Notes: generated from the sequence alone by a model not told the origin. A stretch of DNA of 64,000 nt from Humibacillus xanthopallidus (GCF_006716675.1 NZ_VFPM01000001.1:310001-374000); one strand, 5' to 3'. Numbered from the stretch's first letter, positions 7,667-16,912 are shown. Made by a program: numbers and translations.

Positions 7667-8842
7667 TCAGGAGGAGAAGAAGGACCGGACGCCGGCGATG
7701 ACGCGCTCCTGGTCGCTCTCGGTCAGCTCGGTCGCGCACGGCAGCGAGACGCCGCGCTCGAAGAGCCCGTCGGCGACCGCTCCCCCGACGACCGGGGCCG
7801 CCGCGAAGGGCGGCTGGGCGTGGAGCGGCCGCCACAGCGCGCGCGCCCCGATGCCGAGAGCGCCGAGGTGGTCGAGCAGCTCGTCGCGGCCGCGGCCGTC
7901 CGCCTCGGGCACGAGCACGGAGTAGAGCCAGTACGTCGCGTCCAGCCCGTCGACCCGCGGCGGCAGGACGACCGGCAGGTCGCCGAGGGCCTCGTCGTAG
8001 CGCGCCGCGATCCGGTGCTTGGCCGCGACGAAGTCGCCCAGCCGCTCCAGCTGGGCGAGCCCGAGGCCGGCGGCGATGTTGGTGAGGCGGTAGTTGTAGC
8101 CCACCTCGTCGTGCAGGTAGCCGACGTCGGGCACCTTCGCCTGGGTCGTGAGGTGACGCGCCCGGGCAGCCAGCGCGTCGTCGTCGGTGACGATCATGCC
8201 GCCGCCGCCGGTCGTCGCGATCTTGTTGCCGTTGAAGGAGAAGCACCCGATCGCACCGACGGTGCCCGTGTGCCGGCCGGCATACCGTCCACTCGACCAC
8301 GTGGCACCGAGCGACTCCGCGGCGTCCTCGAGCAGGGGTATGCCGTGTCGCTCGCACGCGTCGACGAGCGGTTCCATGTCGGCGGGCTGGCCGAGCACGT
8401 GCACGACCTCGACGACCTTCGGCAAGGGTTCCCCGGCGGCGGCACGGCGGTCGAGCTCACCCGCGAGCAGGTCGGGGTCGAGGTTCCACGTGCGGGTCTC
8501 GCTGTCGACGAGCACGGGCCGGGCCCCGAGGTAGGCGATCGGGTTGACCGAGCCGACGAAGGTGAAGTCGGAGCAGACGACCTCGTCGCCCGCCTGGACG
8601 CCGAGCAGGATGAGGCCGATGTGGATGGCAGCCGTGCCCGTCGAGCAGGCGATGGCGTGCTTCGACCCGACGTGGTCGGCGAAGCGCCGCTCGAACTCCG
8701 AGACGAAGGGTCCGACGGACGAGACGAAGCCGGACTCCACCGCCTCGAGGACGTAGCGCCGCTCGAGCTCGCCGATGTTCGGGACGGCGAGCGGCACGGT
8801 GCCCTGGGGTCCCCGCGCTCCCGGTGCGTGCGCCTCGGTCAC
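7667..8842 (-). CDS. legC: DegT/DnrJ-family PLP aminotransferase, LegC-like
   Basis: The 391-residue sugar aminotransferase has the PLP lysine K207 in SFNGNKIATTGGGG and the PLP-phosphate contact CSTGTAAIH. LEDAAESLGA provides the Asp for the pyridine nitrogen. In the legionaminate pathway LegC puts an amino group on C4 of the 4-keto-6-deoxy nucleotide sugar made by LegB. The GTG start overlaps the LegB stop by 4 bases (GTGA), so the two are translationally coupled. It is the last gene of the eight-gene minus-strand operon. The family assignment is certain; LegC rather than another DegT specificity is inferred from the neighbours. Confidence 0.88.
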   Translation of the reverse strand: MTEAHAPGARGPQGTVPLAVPNIGELERRYVLEAVESGFVSSVGPFVSEFERRFADHVGSKHAIACSTGTAAIHIGLILLGVQAGDEVVCSDFTFVGSVNPIAYLGARPVLVDSETRTWNLDPDLLAGELDRRAAAGEPLPKVVEVVHVLGQPADMEPLVDACERHGIPLLEDAAESLGATWSSGRYAGRHTGTVGAIGCFSFNGNKIATTGGGGMIVTDDDALAARARHLTTQAKVPDVGYLHDEVGYNYRLTNIAAGLGLAQLERLGDFVAAKHRIAARYDEALGDLPVVLPPRVDGLDATYWLYSVLVPEADGRGRDELLDHLGALGIGARALWRPLHAQPPFAAAPVVGGAVADGLFERGVSLPCATELTESDQERVIAGVRSFFSS

Positions 8843-9876
8843 CGGTGGTACCGCGCTGCCGTGTCGGGGTCGACCCGGGGGCGCAGCCACTCGGCGGTGG
8901 CCGCGAGACCCTCCTCCAGCGACACCGTCGGCGCCCAGCCGAGAACCTCGTTCGCGAGCGAGGGGTCCGAGAGCAGGATCTGCACCTCGGAGCCCTCGGG
9001 GCGGATGCGTGCCTCCTCGGTGACGATGCGGGCCTCGCTCGAGGTCACCTTCGCACAGAGGTCGACGACCTCGCCCACCGAGACGGTGCGGCCGGTGCCG
9101 AGCTGGATCGTCGTGCCGGGCGCGACGTCGGAGAGGGCCGCGCGCACGAAGCCGTCGGCGGTGTCGGTGACGAACGTGAAGTCGCGCTTGGGCGTCACGT
9201 CGCCGAGCCTGATCTCGGCCGCGCCGGTGAGCATCTGCGAGAGCACGGTCGGGATCACCGCCCGGGTCGACTGGCGCGGGCCGAAGGTGTTGAAGGGCCG
9301 CAGCGTCATGACGGGCGTCTCGAAGGACAGCGCGTAGGACTCGCACATCTTGTCGGCCGAGATCTTGGTCGCCGAGTAGGGCGACTGCCCCCGCAGCGGG
9401 TGCGCCTCGGTGATCGGCACGGACTCGGGCGTGCCGTAGACCTCGGACGTCGACGTGTTGACCATCCGCGGCGTGCCGTGGCGCCGCACGGCCTCGAGCA
9501 CGTTGAGCGTGCCGATGACGTTCGTCTCGACGTAGGAGCGGGGCGCCACGTAGGAGAAGGGGATCGCGATGAGCGCCGCGAGGTGGAGGACGACGTCGAC
9601 GCCCTCGGTCGTCGCCATGACGTGCTCGGGGTCGCGGATGTCGCCGAGCACGACCTCCGCCTGCCCGTCGCGCACAGCCGCGCGGAACGTGTCGGACTCG
9701 TCGAGCCAGCCCGTCGACCCGTTGGAGTTGTAGAGGCAGAAGGCCCGCACGTGGGCCCCGTCGGCGAGCAGTCGCTCGACGACGTGGGAGCCGATGAAGC
9801 CGTCGGAGCCCGTCACGAGCACCGTCTTGCCGGCCACGGACCCCTCGATGGGCCGGGTGGTCAGTTCGTCTGTCAC
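8839..9876 (-). CDS. legB: NAD-dependent nucleotide-sugar 4,6-dehydratase, LegB-like
   Basis: This 345-residue extended short-chain dehydrogenase has the NAD-binding motif VTGSDGFIGSHV and the catalytic block TSTSEVYG...YSATKISADK with Tyr and Lys. The segment LRPFNTFGPRQSTRAVIP is characteristic of the LegB/PseB-like GDP- or UDP-HexNAc 4,6-dehydratases. In the legionaminate route it would turn GDP-GlcNAc into the 4-keto-6-deoxy sugar. The GTG start at 9876 has GAGAAGG five bases upstream. A gap of 91 nt separates it from ptmE, the largest gap among the distal operon genes. The nucleotide (GDP or UDP) is inferred from PtmE, not seen. Confidence 0.87.
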   Translation of the reverse strand: MTDELTTRPIEGSVAGKTVLVTGSDGFIGSHVVERLLADGAHVRAFCLYNSNGSTGWLDESDTFRAAVRDGQAEVVLGDIRDPEHVMATTEGVDVVLHLAALIAIPFSYVAPRSYVETNVIGTLNVLEAVRRHGTPRMVNTSTSEVYGTPESVPITEAHPLRGQSPYSATKISADKMCESYALSFETPVMTLRPFNTFGPRQSTRAVIPTVLSQMLTGAAEIRLGDVTPKRDFTFVTDTADGFVRAALSDVAPGTTIQLGTGRTVSVGEVVDLCAKVTSSEARIVTEEARIRPEGSEVQILLSDPSLANEVLGWAPTVSLEEGLAATAEWLRPRVDPDTAARYHR

Positions 9877-9967
9877 AGCTGCCTTCTCGTCGATCGTGAG
9901 TGATGTCGTATGCCGTCCGGCCGGGTGTGCGAGTGCCTGCCCGGAGCTGGGTGGGGCCGCCGTGGGC

Positions 9968-11023
9968 TCACGCGTGGCCCTTGGCCCGCGCGAGGTCGAT
10001 GGGGGTGCCGACGTCGATCCACTCGGCCGTGATGGGCCAGGCAGTGACGACCTCGTCGCGCTCGAGGCAGGTCTCGACGAGCTCGGGCATGGTGCTCGCG
10101 CGACCGGCAGGGAGCCAGGCGAGCGCTCGCGGCTCGACGGCATACACGGCGGCGTTGATGTCGAAGCTCAGGGTGGGCTTCTCGGAGACGTCGGTGACGC
10201 GGCCCCCTGTGATCTCGACGACCCCGAACGGGACCTCGTGCTGGTAGGTGCGCGTCGCCATCGTCACCGTGGCGCGGGTGCGGCGGTGGGCGTCGAGGAG
10301 GTCGTTCGCGTCGAACTCGACCATGAGGTCGCCGTTCATGACGAGCACCGGGTGCTCGAGGTCGGGCCGCTCGGCGCGCAGGAGGGTCAGCGAGCCCGCG
10401 GTGCCGAGCGGCACGTCGGGGTCCTCGCGGAGGTAGCGCACGGTGCAGCCGAGGCGCGACCCGTCGCCGAGGTGCTCCTCGATCTGGTCGGCGAGGTAGT
10501 TGACGCTGACCCAGATCTCGCGCACGCCGTCACCGACGAGCCCGAGGACGATCCACTCGATGATGGAGCGTCCGGCCACCGTCATGAGCGGCTTCGGCGT
10601 GTGCTTGGTCAGCTCGCCGAGCCGGGTGCCACGGCCCCCGGCCATGATGACCGCGATGTTGGGCAGCGGTGCGGACCCCACGACGTCGGAGAGGGTGTGC
10701 AGGCCGACGAGTGTGCGGTCGTCATCGAGCTCGGGCACGACCGAGATGCGCAGGGCCTGCATGAGGTCGAGGACGAGCGCGCGCGGTGAACCGGCCGCGA
10801 CGAAGTGCGGTGACCTCGTCGCGTGGTCGATGGCGGCGTCGTCGAGCGAGCTGCCCTTGAGGAACGCTCGGCGCAGGTCGCCGTCGGTGAGCAGCCCGGC
10901 GAGGTGGCCGGCGTCGTCGACGAGGAGGCAGACGGCCGTTGCGCTGCGGTCGACGACCTCGAGGGCGTCGCGGATCGATGCGGTCGTGGGTGCGCACGCG
11001 GCGCGCAGGTCGCGCTCGGTCAC
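9968..11023 (-). CDS. ptmE: CBS-domain sugar-1-phosphate nucleotidyltransferase, PtmE-like
   Basis: The 351-residue protein has an N-terminal pair of CBS domains (about 1-115) followed by a nucleotidyltransferase fold. The latter carries the signature IMAGGRGTRLGELTKHTPKPL near residue 122, NGDL for metal binding, and TAEWIDVGTPIDL at the end. This CBS-plus-NTase order is that of Campylobacter PtmE, which makes GDP-glucosamine derivatives for legionaminic acid. The start GTG at 11023 overlaps the LegG stop by 4 bases. CBS domains commonly bind adenine nucleotides, so allosteric control is possible. Nucleotide specificity is inferred. Confidence 0.87.
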   Translation of the reverse strand: MTERDLRAACAPTTASIRDALEVVDRSATAVCLLVDDAGHLAGLLTDGDLRRAFLKGSSLDDAAIDHATRSPHFVAAGSPRALVLDLMQALRISVVPELDDDRTLVGLHTLSDVVGSAPLPNIAVIMAGGRGTRLGELTKHTPKPLMTVAGRSIIEWIVLGLVGDGVREIWVSVNYLADQIEEHLGDGSRLGCTVRYLREDPDVPLGTAGSLTLLRAERPDLEHPVLVMNGDLMVEFDANDLLDAHRRTRATVTMATRTYQHEVPFGVVEITGGRVTDVSEKPTLSFDINAAVYAVEPRALAWLPAGRASTMPELVETCLERDEVVTAWPITAEWIDVGTPIDLARAKGHA

Positions 11024-12234
11024 GGCTCCTCCTCCCGGTCTCGCTCGCCGCTGCCGCCCTCGGGGTCGTGCGGCAGGTCGACGAAGTGCTTGGCCCGGCT
11101 GCTGCCGGGCGCTTCCCGAACGATAGCGAGGATGCGCCGGCTCGCCCCACCCGTGCCGTAGGGGTTGCTCGCGGCCGCCGTCCGGTCGCGCCACGCCGGC
11201 GACAGCGCGGTGCGCAGGGCCGCCTCGACGGCGGCGCGCCCCTCGTCGGCGTGCACGACGTTGTCGCCGCGCAGCCTGCCCCGCTGGCGGTCGCCGACGT
11301 CGACGGCCGGCACGTGCACGGTCGCCGCCTCGATGACGCCCGAGCTCGAGTTGCCGACGACGACGTCGGCCGCGGCCAGCACTGCGGGGTAGCTGCGGCC
11401 GAGAGCGGTGACGAGGTGCAGTCGCGGCTCGGCGGCGGCGAGGTCCGTGAGGGCGGCGAGCACCTCGTCACGCCCCTCGTCCATGCCGGGGTGGGTCGCG
11501 AGCACCGTGCCGCACACGGCGAGCGCCGCCTCGGCCGCCTCGCGGACCCACTGCCCGACCGGGGCGCCGTGCTGGGCCGTCGGTGGGTGGTAGGTGAAGA
11601 GGGCGAACGGTCGCTGCACCGACGCCACCCCGAGGAGGCGGGCCAATACCTCGTCGTCGGCGGGCCCGGCCACGGCCAGACGATCGAGTCCCGGCGCGCC
11701 CGTCACGTGGATGCGCTCGGGCGCCTCCCCGAGCTGGCGCAGGCGGGAGGCGGCGTCCTCCGAGGCGACGCAGTGCTGGTCGGCGAGCTTAGTGACGGCG
11801 TGACGCACCCGCTCGTCGAGCGCGCCCTCGGTCACCTCGCCCCCGTGCAGGTGCACGACCGGCACGCCGAGCAGCACGGCCGGAGGCACGACGTAGAGCA
11901 GCTCCCAGCGGTCGCCGAGCACGACGAGCACATCGACGGACTCCTCCTGGAGCGCCCGCCCCGATCCCCGGGCGAGGACGGCTCCCTGCTCGAGCTGGGC
12001 ACCGACGGTGACCTCGGCCATCGGGTCGGCGAGCGAGATGATGCGCTCGTGCCACGACGGCACCGACCCGCTGGGGGGCAGGGCCTGCGCGAGGTCGTCG
12101 GCGGCATACATGACGCCGGTGAGGATGCGCAGCCTCACGTCGGCAGCGCCCGCGAGCGCCTCGATGACCGGCAGCAGCGGCCCGAGGTCGGCACGCGTGC
12201 CGACGAAGACGGCGACGGTGAGCGGGGCGGTCAC
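11020..12234 (-). CDS. legG: Hydrolysing UDP/GDP-sugar 2-epimerase, LegG/NeuC-like
   Basis: The 404-residue enzyme has the GT-B-like 2-epimerase fold with GTRADLGPL at the N-terminus, VLGDRWELL, HLHGGEVTEGALDE and GNSSSGVIEA. These are hallmarks of NeuC/LegG. The reaction removes the nucleotide and inverts C2, giving 2,4-diacetamido-2,4,6-trideoxymannose for the LegI synthase. The GTG start at 12234 is chosen because it gives the family N-terminus LTVAVFVGTRADL and lies just after the legI stop (7-nt gap). Upstream in-frame codons fall inside legI. It sits directly between legI and ptmE in the operon. Confidence 0.92.
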   Translation of the reverse strand: MTAPLTVAVFVGTRADLGPLLPVIEALAGAADVRLRILTGVMYAADDLAQALPPSGSVPSWHERIISLADPMAEVTVGAQLEQGAVLARGSGRALQEESVDVLVVLGDRWELLYVVPPAVLLGVPVVHLHGGEVTEGALDERVRHAVTKLADQHCVASEDAASRLRQLGEAPERIHVTGAPGLDRLAVAGPADDEVLARLLGVASVQRPFALFTYHPPTAQHGAPVGQWVREAAEAALAVCGTVLATHPGMDEGRDEVLAALTDLAAAEPRLHLVTALGRSYPAVLAAADVVVGNSSSGVIEAATVHVPAVDVGDRQRGRLRGDNVVHADEGRAAVEAALRTALSPAWRDRTAAASNPYGTGGASRRILAIVREAPGSSRAKHFVDLPHDPEGGSGERDREEEP

Positions 12235-12241
12235 GCGCGCC

Positions 12242-13309
12242 TCAGCGGGCCAGGTCGTCATCGGTGACGGGAGCTCCTGCGGCGACGTCACGGGCGAGAA
12301 CCCGGCCGCGGATGTCGACCGCCGGGCTGATGCCGCCCTCCGGTCGGAGCAGCAGGAGGTCGGCGCCGCTCAGCGCGGCTCCGGCCGCGAGGTCGTGCGC
12401 GGCGTGCCAGGAGCGGCGCACGAGGACGGCGTTCTCCTCCTCCGAGGGCATCCGCACCTTGACGCCGTCGCCCAGAGCGCGGGCGAGCTGCTTGGTCTGC
12501 GTGACGTAGTCGGCGAGCGCCTCCGGCTCGAGGCTCGCGAGGTGGTCGGGCCCCGGCAGGGTGCGGTCGCTCGTGAAGTGCTTCTCGAGGACGGGCGCCC
12601 CGAGCGCCACCGCGCCGAGCGCGGTCGTCAGCCCGGGCGTGTGGTCAGACCACCCCACCGGTATGCCGTGTCGCTCGGTGAGGCGCGGGATGACCCGCAG
12701 GTTGCACTCCTCCACGGGCGCCGGGTAGGCGGAGACGCAGTGGAAGAGCACGAGTCCGGGGGCGCCCCCGCAGGCCTCGACCGCCGCGGCCACCTCGGCC
12801 TCGGTGCCCATGCCGGTCGAGACGAGCAGGGTCACCCCGAGGCGGGCGAGCTCGCGCAGGTAGGGCAGGTTGGTCAGCTCGCCGGAGCTGACCTTGAGCG
12901 CCGGCAGCCCCAGGCCCACGAGCATCTCGGCGCTGTCGAGGTCGAAGGGCGTCGACAGGAACGTCGTGCCCGCCTCGGTGGCGTGGTCGCGCAGCTCGAC
13001 CCACGCCTCCGTCGGCAGGGTGAGGGCCGCGAGCAGGCTGCGCTGGTCGGCCGAGCCGCCCCGGTCGCGTTGGTAGGGGGTCGTCGCCGCGGCGGATGAG
13101 ACGAGCTTGTCGGGCGAGAAGGTCTGGAACTTCACCGCGTCGGCGCCGGCCTGCGCCGCGATGTCGACGAGGCGGTGGGCGAGGTCGAGGTCGCCGTTGT
13201 GGTTGACGCCGGCCTCGGCGATGACGTAGACGTCGCCGGCGGTCGGCACCGCCCGCCCGGCGATGTCGACGGGCGTGACGGCGGGCTGCTGCCTGGGCGG
13301 GGTGGTCAT
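12242..13309 (-). CDS. legI: N,N'-diacetyllegionaminate synthase, NeuB/LegI family
   Basis: The 355-residue protein belongs to the sialic-acid synthase family, which condenses phosphoenolpyruvate with a 2-acetamido sugar to form a nine-carbon acid. Visible motifs are VIAEAGVNHNGDLDLA, AVKFQTFSP, TPFDLDSAEML, KVSSGELTNLP, STGMGTEAEV, GWSDHTPG and VLEKHFTSDRTLPGPDH. A C-terminal SAF/antifreeze-like domain (about 290-350) includes RPEGGISP. The ATG overlaps the legH stop by 4 bases (ATGA). NeuB, LegI and PseI are hard to separate by eye. LegI is preferred because LegB, LegC, LegG and PtmE-type partners surround it. Confidence 0.93.
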   Translation of the reverse strand: MTTPPRQQPAVTPVDIAGRAVPTAGDVYVIAEAGVNHNGDLDLAHRLVDIAAQAGADAVKFQTFSPDKLVSSAAATTPYQRDRGGSADQRSLLAALTLPTEAWVELRDHATEAGTTFLSTPFDLDSAEMLVGLGLPALKVSSGELTNLPYLRELARLGVTLLVSTGMGTEAEVAAAVEACGGAPGLVLFHCVSAYPAPVEECNLRVIPRLTERHGIPVGWSDHTPGLTTALGAVALGAPVLEKHFTSDRTLPGPDHLASLEPEALADYVTQTKQLARALGDGVKVRMPSEEENAVLVRRSWHAAHDLAAGAALSGADLLLLRPEGGISPAVDIRGRVLARDVAAGAPVTDDDLAR

Positions 13310-13941
13310 GCGGATCCTCCACGTCTGGTCGCCGGGACACCGACGACGGTCTGGCCGTCGCTCACCGGGCTGGTGACGACGGCCCCCGAGCCGATGGTCA
13401 CGCGGGCGCCGACCCCGACGCCCGGCAGCACGCGGGCTCCGCTCCCGACGAGCGTGGCGTCACCGACCGAGGCTGCTCCGAGGAGCACGGCGCCGGGAGC
13501 GACGTGCACCCCCACCCCCACGACGCAGTCGTGCTCGACGACGGCTGCGGTGTTGACGATGACGGCGTCACCGAGGTCTGCGGCCGGGCCCACGTGGGCA
13601 TGCTCGAGCACGACGGTGCCCGCGCCGAGGCGGCTGCGCGGCGAGACGGTGGCGGTGCTCGCGACGACCGGGGGCGCGCTGAGCCCACGGGCGAGAAGGT
13701 CGGCCACGAGTCGGGCCCGCGCGGCGTTGGCTCCGACGGCCACGCAGGTGTGGAGCCCGTCGCGCTCGGCGAGGGCGAGGGCCTCGGTGTCGTCGGCGAG
13801 CACGTCGACGTGCCAAGGCTGCCCGCCGGTCAGGCCCGAGACGGCGACGACGCTCTGCCCAGCTCGCTCGAGCACGTCGACGACCGAGCGGGCGTGGCCA
13901 CCGGCCCCGAGCACGACCCAGCCCCGGCTGGTGGTTGCCAC
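13306..13941 (-). CDS. legH: NeuD/PglD-type sugar acetyltransferase, candidate LegH
   Basis: The 211-residue protein starts with a small Rossmann-like sugar-binding part (VVLGAGGHARSVVDVLERAG). It continues into a left-handed beta-helix of hexapeptide repeats (about 95-205), for example VGPAADLGDAVIVNTAAVVEHD, with the catalytic His in VEHDCVVG. This is the architecture of NeuD and PglD acetyl-CoA-dependent enzymes. In a legionaminate set it should N-acetylate the 4-amino group made by LegC, the LegH step. An O-acetyl decoration role like NeuD is the alternative. It overlaps legI by 4 bases and lies one base from the glycosyltransferase gene. Confidence 0.85.
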   Translation of the reverse strand: MATTSRGWVVLGAGGHARSVVDVLERAGQSVVAVSGLTGGQPWHVDVLADDTEALALAERDGLHTCVAVGANAARARLVADLLARGLSAPPVVASTATVSPRSRLGAGTVVLEHAHVGPAADLGDAVIVNTAAVVEHDCVVGVGVHVAPGAVLLGAASVGDATLVGSGARVLPGVGVGARVTIGSGAVVTSPVSDGQTVVGVPATRRGGSA

Positions 13942-13942
13942 G

Positions 13943-15382
13943 TCAGGCCGTCCCGGCGGGAGCCACGTCGTCGGCGTGGTGGCCGAGCGAGACGGCCGCC
14001 TCGCCGAGGGCCGCGCCGACCTTGCGGATGTTGGCGGGCTCGAGGACGGCGGGCACGCGCGGGGGGTCGAGCACGAGGCCCTCCCACGAGTTGCGCACGT
14101 AGTCGTTCACGAACCACTCGTCGATGCTCGCCCGGTCGGCGTGCAGCGACTCCCAGCCGCGCTGCGCCACGAACGCCGTGAGGTCGTCGGGCGCGTCGAG
14201 CGTGAGGACGTTGGCGAGGCCGCTCCACGGCATCTGCGCACCCGCGACGACGGGGAGGCCGAGCAGGCCGGCCTCGAGGCCGACGGTGCCGGTCGCCGTG
14301 ACGGTGAAGACGGCGTCGCGCATGAGCTCGCGCGAGTCGGCGAAGGGGTCGATCGTGGCGATGTTGGGGTGGGCGTCGAACTGCGGCCAGTAGTCAGGGT
14401 CGCGACGCCACATGAAGTGAGCGTGCTCCTTCACGGCGACACCGATGTCGAGCGGCGCGAGCGCATCAGCGAGAACCCTTGCGGTGTAGGCCTGGTCGCG
14501 CCACTCCTGGCCCATGACGTCGACGCTCGACTCCGGCTGCACCTGCAGCGGGAGGAAGACGAAGCGATCGGGCAGGGGGTCCCACCGGCGGCTCTGGTAC
14601 TCCCGGAGGTTGAGCCGCGCCTTGACCGGGTTGAGCCACGGCAGGCGCGCGTAGTCGCTGGGCTTGGGCAGCTGGAGGTTGGCGCCACGGTCGACGGCGA
14701 ACTCCTTGACGCGGTCGGTGGCGAGGCGCCAGACCTCCTGACCGGTCTCGACCTGGAGGTTGCGCGCGAAGCCCATCGGCCGGCCCTGCTCGGCCCGCCA
14801 CGAGCGGATGAACTCCTCGCCCGCCGCGAGCGCCGAGGCGTCCTCGACCTGTCGCTGCCAGAGCGTGATGCCCTTGGGAGCGCCGATGAGGCCGAAGCGG
14901 TCGGACGGGAGCCGGATGCCGCGTGGCCAGGTCGCGAGGCCGCCGTGGTGGGTGACGAGACCGGCCGTGAGCAGCTCGGAGGTCACGGTGAACTCCGTGA
15001 GGGCGAGCACCGGCCCGCGGCCCGCGATGACCGACTCGAGCTCCTCCGCCGCGAGGTTGAGGAAGTTCATCGCGGTGTCGACCCGGTTGCGGCGCAGGGC
15101 CCGCTCCGAGACGAGCAGGTCGAGCACGTCGAGACCGACCCCGGCGCACGCGCGCTTGAGAGCGGCGTGGGGCGCAAGGCCACTGACGACGTTGGCCTTG
15201 CGTGCTGCGGCATACGGCAGCCGGACCGTCGTGGCGCGTGGGGCGTGCTGGCGCACCCAGGCGAGGTTGGCGTCGGTCCGCACGACGAGGACGAGGTCCT
15301 TCGTCTCGAAGCCGGCGTGCACGAGGGCCGGCACGAGCAGGTCGTCGTAGCCCAGTCCCATGTGGACCAGTGGTGTCACCAC
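13943..15382 (-). CDS. Capsule-synthesis-type glycosyltransferase, candidate nonulosonate transferase
   Basis: This 479-residue soluble protein has no clear membrane segment or signal. Its second half resembles Capsule_synth/polysialyltransferase-like GT-B proteins: FVFLPLQVQPESSV, IGVAVKEHAHFMW, NIATIDPFADSRELM, VFTVTATGTVGLEAGLLGLPVV. Such enzymes in Kps and sialic acid systems use CMP-activated nine-carbon or Kdo-type acids. It lies between legH and a flippase in the operon, so transfer of legionaminate from CMP-Leg is a reasonable inference, not proven. GTG 15382 and GTG 15379 are both possible starts; AGGAGA lies upstream. The first 120 residues are not recognised. Confidence 0.7.
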   Translation of the reverse strand: MVTPLVHMGLGYDDLLVPALVHAGFETKDLVLVVRTDANLAWVRQHAPRATTVRLPYAAARKANVVSGLAPHAALKRACAGVGLDVLDLLVSERALRRNRVDTAMNFLNLAAEELESVIAGRGPVLALTEFTVTSELLTAGLVTHHGGLATWPRGIRLPSDRFGLIGAPKGITLWQRQVEDASALAAGEEFIRSWRAEQGRPMGFARNLQVETGQEVWRLATDRVKEFAVDRGANLQLPKPSDYARLPWLNPVKARLNLREYQSRRWDPLPDRFVFLPLQVQPESSVDVMGQEWRDQAYTARVLADALAPLDIGVAVKEHAHFMWRRDPDYWPQFDAHPNIATIDPFADSRELMRDAVFTVTATGTVGLEAGLLGLPVVAGAQMPWSGLANVLTLDAPDDLTAFVAQRGWESLHADRASIDEWFVNDYVRNSWEGLVLDPPRVPAVLEPANIRKVGAALGEAAVSLGHHADDVAPAGTA

Positions 15383-15433
15383 GAAAGCGTCTCTCCTGCG
15401 GGTCGGTCGGAGCGGGTGGGCGGGCGCCTCATC

Positions 15434-16858
15434 CTAGCCGCGGAGCGTGCGCAGGATCCGCGGCGCGAGCAGCAGCCCGACCGCTGCGACGGCCGCAGCG
15501 GCCACGAGACGCAGCCAGAGCGCCCCACCCGCTGACGGCGCCGCCGCACCGGCGAGGGCCACGAGCACGGCTCCCACGGCGACGAGCCACAGCCTCGGCG
15601 GCCATCGCAGCGGGCTGTGGGCCCGGGTGAACCACGTCGTCAGGGCCATGAGCGCGGCATACCCGAGCGCCTTGGCGACCGCGACGCCCACGATGCCGTA
15701 GGCGGGGGCCAGCCACAGCGCGAGCACGACGAGGACGGCGAGCGCGGCCAGTGCCGCCCACGCGAGGCGACCGGTCCGCTCGGCGTCGAGCACCGCGAGC
15801 GACGAGCCCTGGTAGATCATGTAGGAGACCGACACCGTGCAGATCACCCCGAGCGCCGCGACCATGGCGACGCGGTCGAAGCCGGAACCGGCCATGAGCG
15901 TGACGAGCCACGGGCCGAGCAGCGACACCCCCGCTGCCCCGAGGCCGACGACGGCGGTGAGGGCCGTGCCGGTGCGGGCGGTCCAGCGCCACCGCCGGTC
16001 GAGCGGGTGCGACAGGACGAGCGGGCCCCAGGCGTTGAAGAGCGCGACGGCGAGGACGAACGGCATGTTGCCCAGCTGGAGCGCCACCTGGTAGGCCCCG
16101 GTCGCTGCCTCGCCGACGAGCCACCGGGTGAGCAGCACGTCGCCGGAGAGCAGGCCCAGCATCGCCGCCGCCTGCGGCAGGAGGGGGGCCGCGAGGCGCA
16201 CTCCCGCGCGCACCCGCTCGCGCTCCGCCGTGGGCCAGAGCGGTCGGCCGAGGAGCGCCGCGACGATCGCCGCCACGACGACCACCCCCGCGTATGCCGT
16301 GAGGTAGGCGCCAGCCGTCGGCTCGGCCCGCGCGGCGAGCAGTCCCGCGAACTGTGCGGCAACCGTCGAGAGCACCGCGAGCGCGAGGAAACCCCAGGGC
16401 TGCAGGCGAGCCCGCATGAGCGCCTGCCCGGAGACCACGGTGGTGAGACCCGCGCTGGCGAGCACGAGTGGCACCCACTGCGAGAGGTCCGCGTGACCCG
16501 CTGCCGACAGGACGAGGGCGAGGCCGATGCCGAGCGCGGCGAGGACGAGGGCGAGCAGGATCATCGTGCCGGCGAGCGCGCGGGCGGCCCGCGGGCCCTC
16601 GGTGCCGCGGTGGTGCTCGCGCAGGATCACCTGGGGCAGGCCCGCGGCGGCGAGGGTGCCGATCATCTGCACGACGACGAGGCCGGTGGCGACCCGGCCG
16701 AACTCGGCCGGGCCGAGGGCTCGTGTGGCGAAGGGCAGCACGAGCAGGACGCCGAGGCCCTGCAGGGCCGTGCCGACGAGGTAGACGACCGAGTGCGCGC
16801 CGAGCGAGGCGCCTGCCCGGTCGGCGGGGGGCGCGGTGCCTTCGGGCGGGCTCGTCAC
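15434..16858 (-). CDS. Wzx/MurJ-like polysaccharide flippase
   Basis: The 474-residue protein is almost entirely hydrophobic, with about 12-14 membrane helices, and has the pattern of MATE-like lipopolysaccharide/O-unit transporters. Marks include GTALQGLGVLLVLPFATRALGPAEFGRVATGL at the start, with FGR typical of family members, and repeated helix-loop units. It would flip an undecaprenyl-linked oligosaccharide across the membrane. It is the first gene of the minus-strand legionaminate operon. GTG 16858 is chosen because TACCTT lies 7 nt upstream (leaderless). Upstream in-frame sequence falls in the divergent promoter region. The lipid-linked substrate is inferred from the neighbours. Confidence 0.87.
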   Translation of the reverse strand: MTSPPEGTAPPADRAGASLGAHSVVYLVGTALQGLGVLLVLPFATRALGPAEFGRVATGLVVVQMIGTLAAAGLPQVILREHHRGTEGPRAARALAGTMILLALVLAALGIGLALVLSAAGHADLSQWVPLVLASAGLTTVVSGQALMRARLQPWGFLALAVLSTVAAQFAGLLAARAEPTAGAYLTAYAGVVVVAAIVAALLGRPLWPTAERERVRAGVRLAAPLLPQAAAMLGLLSGDVLLTRWLVGEAATGAYQVALQLGNMPFVLAVALFNAWGPLVLSHPLDRRWRWTARTGTALTAVVGLGAAGVSLLGPWLVTLMAGSGFDRVAMVAALGVICTVSVSYMIYQGSSLAVLDAERTGRLAWAALAALAVLVVLALWLAPAYGIVGVAVAKALGYAALMALTTWFTRAHSPLRWPPRLWLVAVGAVLVALAGAAAPSAGGALWLRLVAAAAVAAVGLLLAPRILRTLRG

Positions 16859-16865
16859 AGACCCG

Positions 16866-16871
16866 AAGGTA
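16866..16871 (-). promoter_or_regulatory. Leaderless -10 box of the minus-strand legionaminate operon
   Basis: TACCTT on the minus strand lies 7 nt before the GTG start of the flippase gene. Confidence 0.55.
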
Positions 16872-16912
16872 CCGGTGCGGGCGGCGCGATCCGGCCACCT
16901 GCACGCGTCAGC

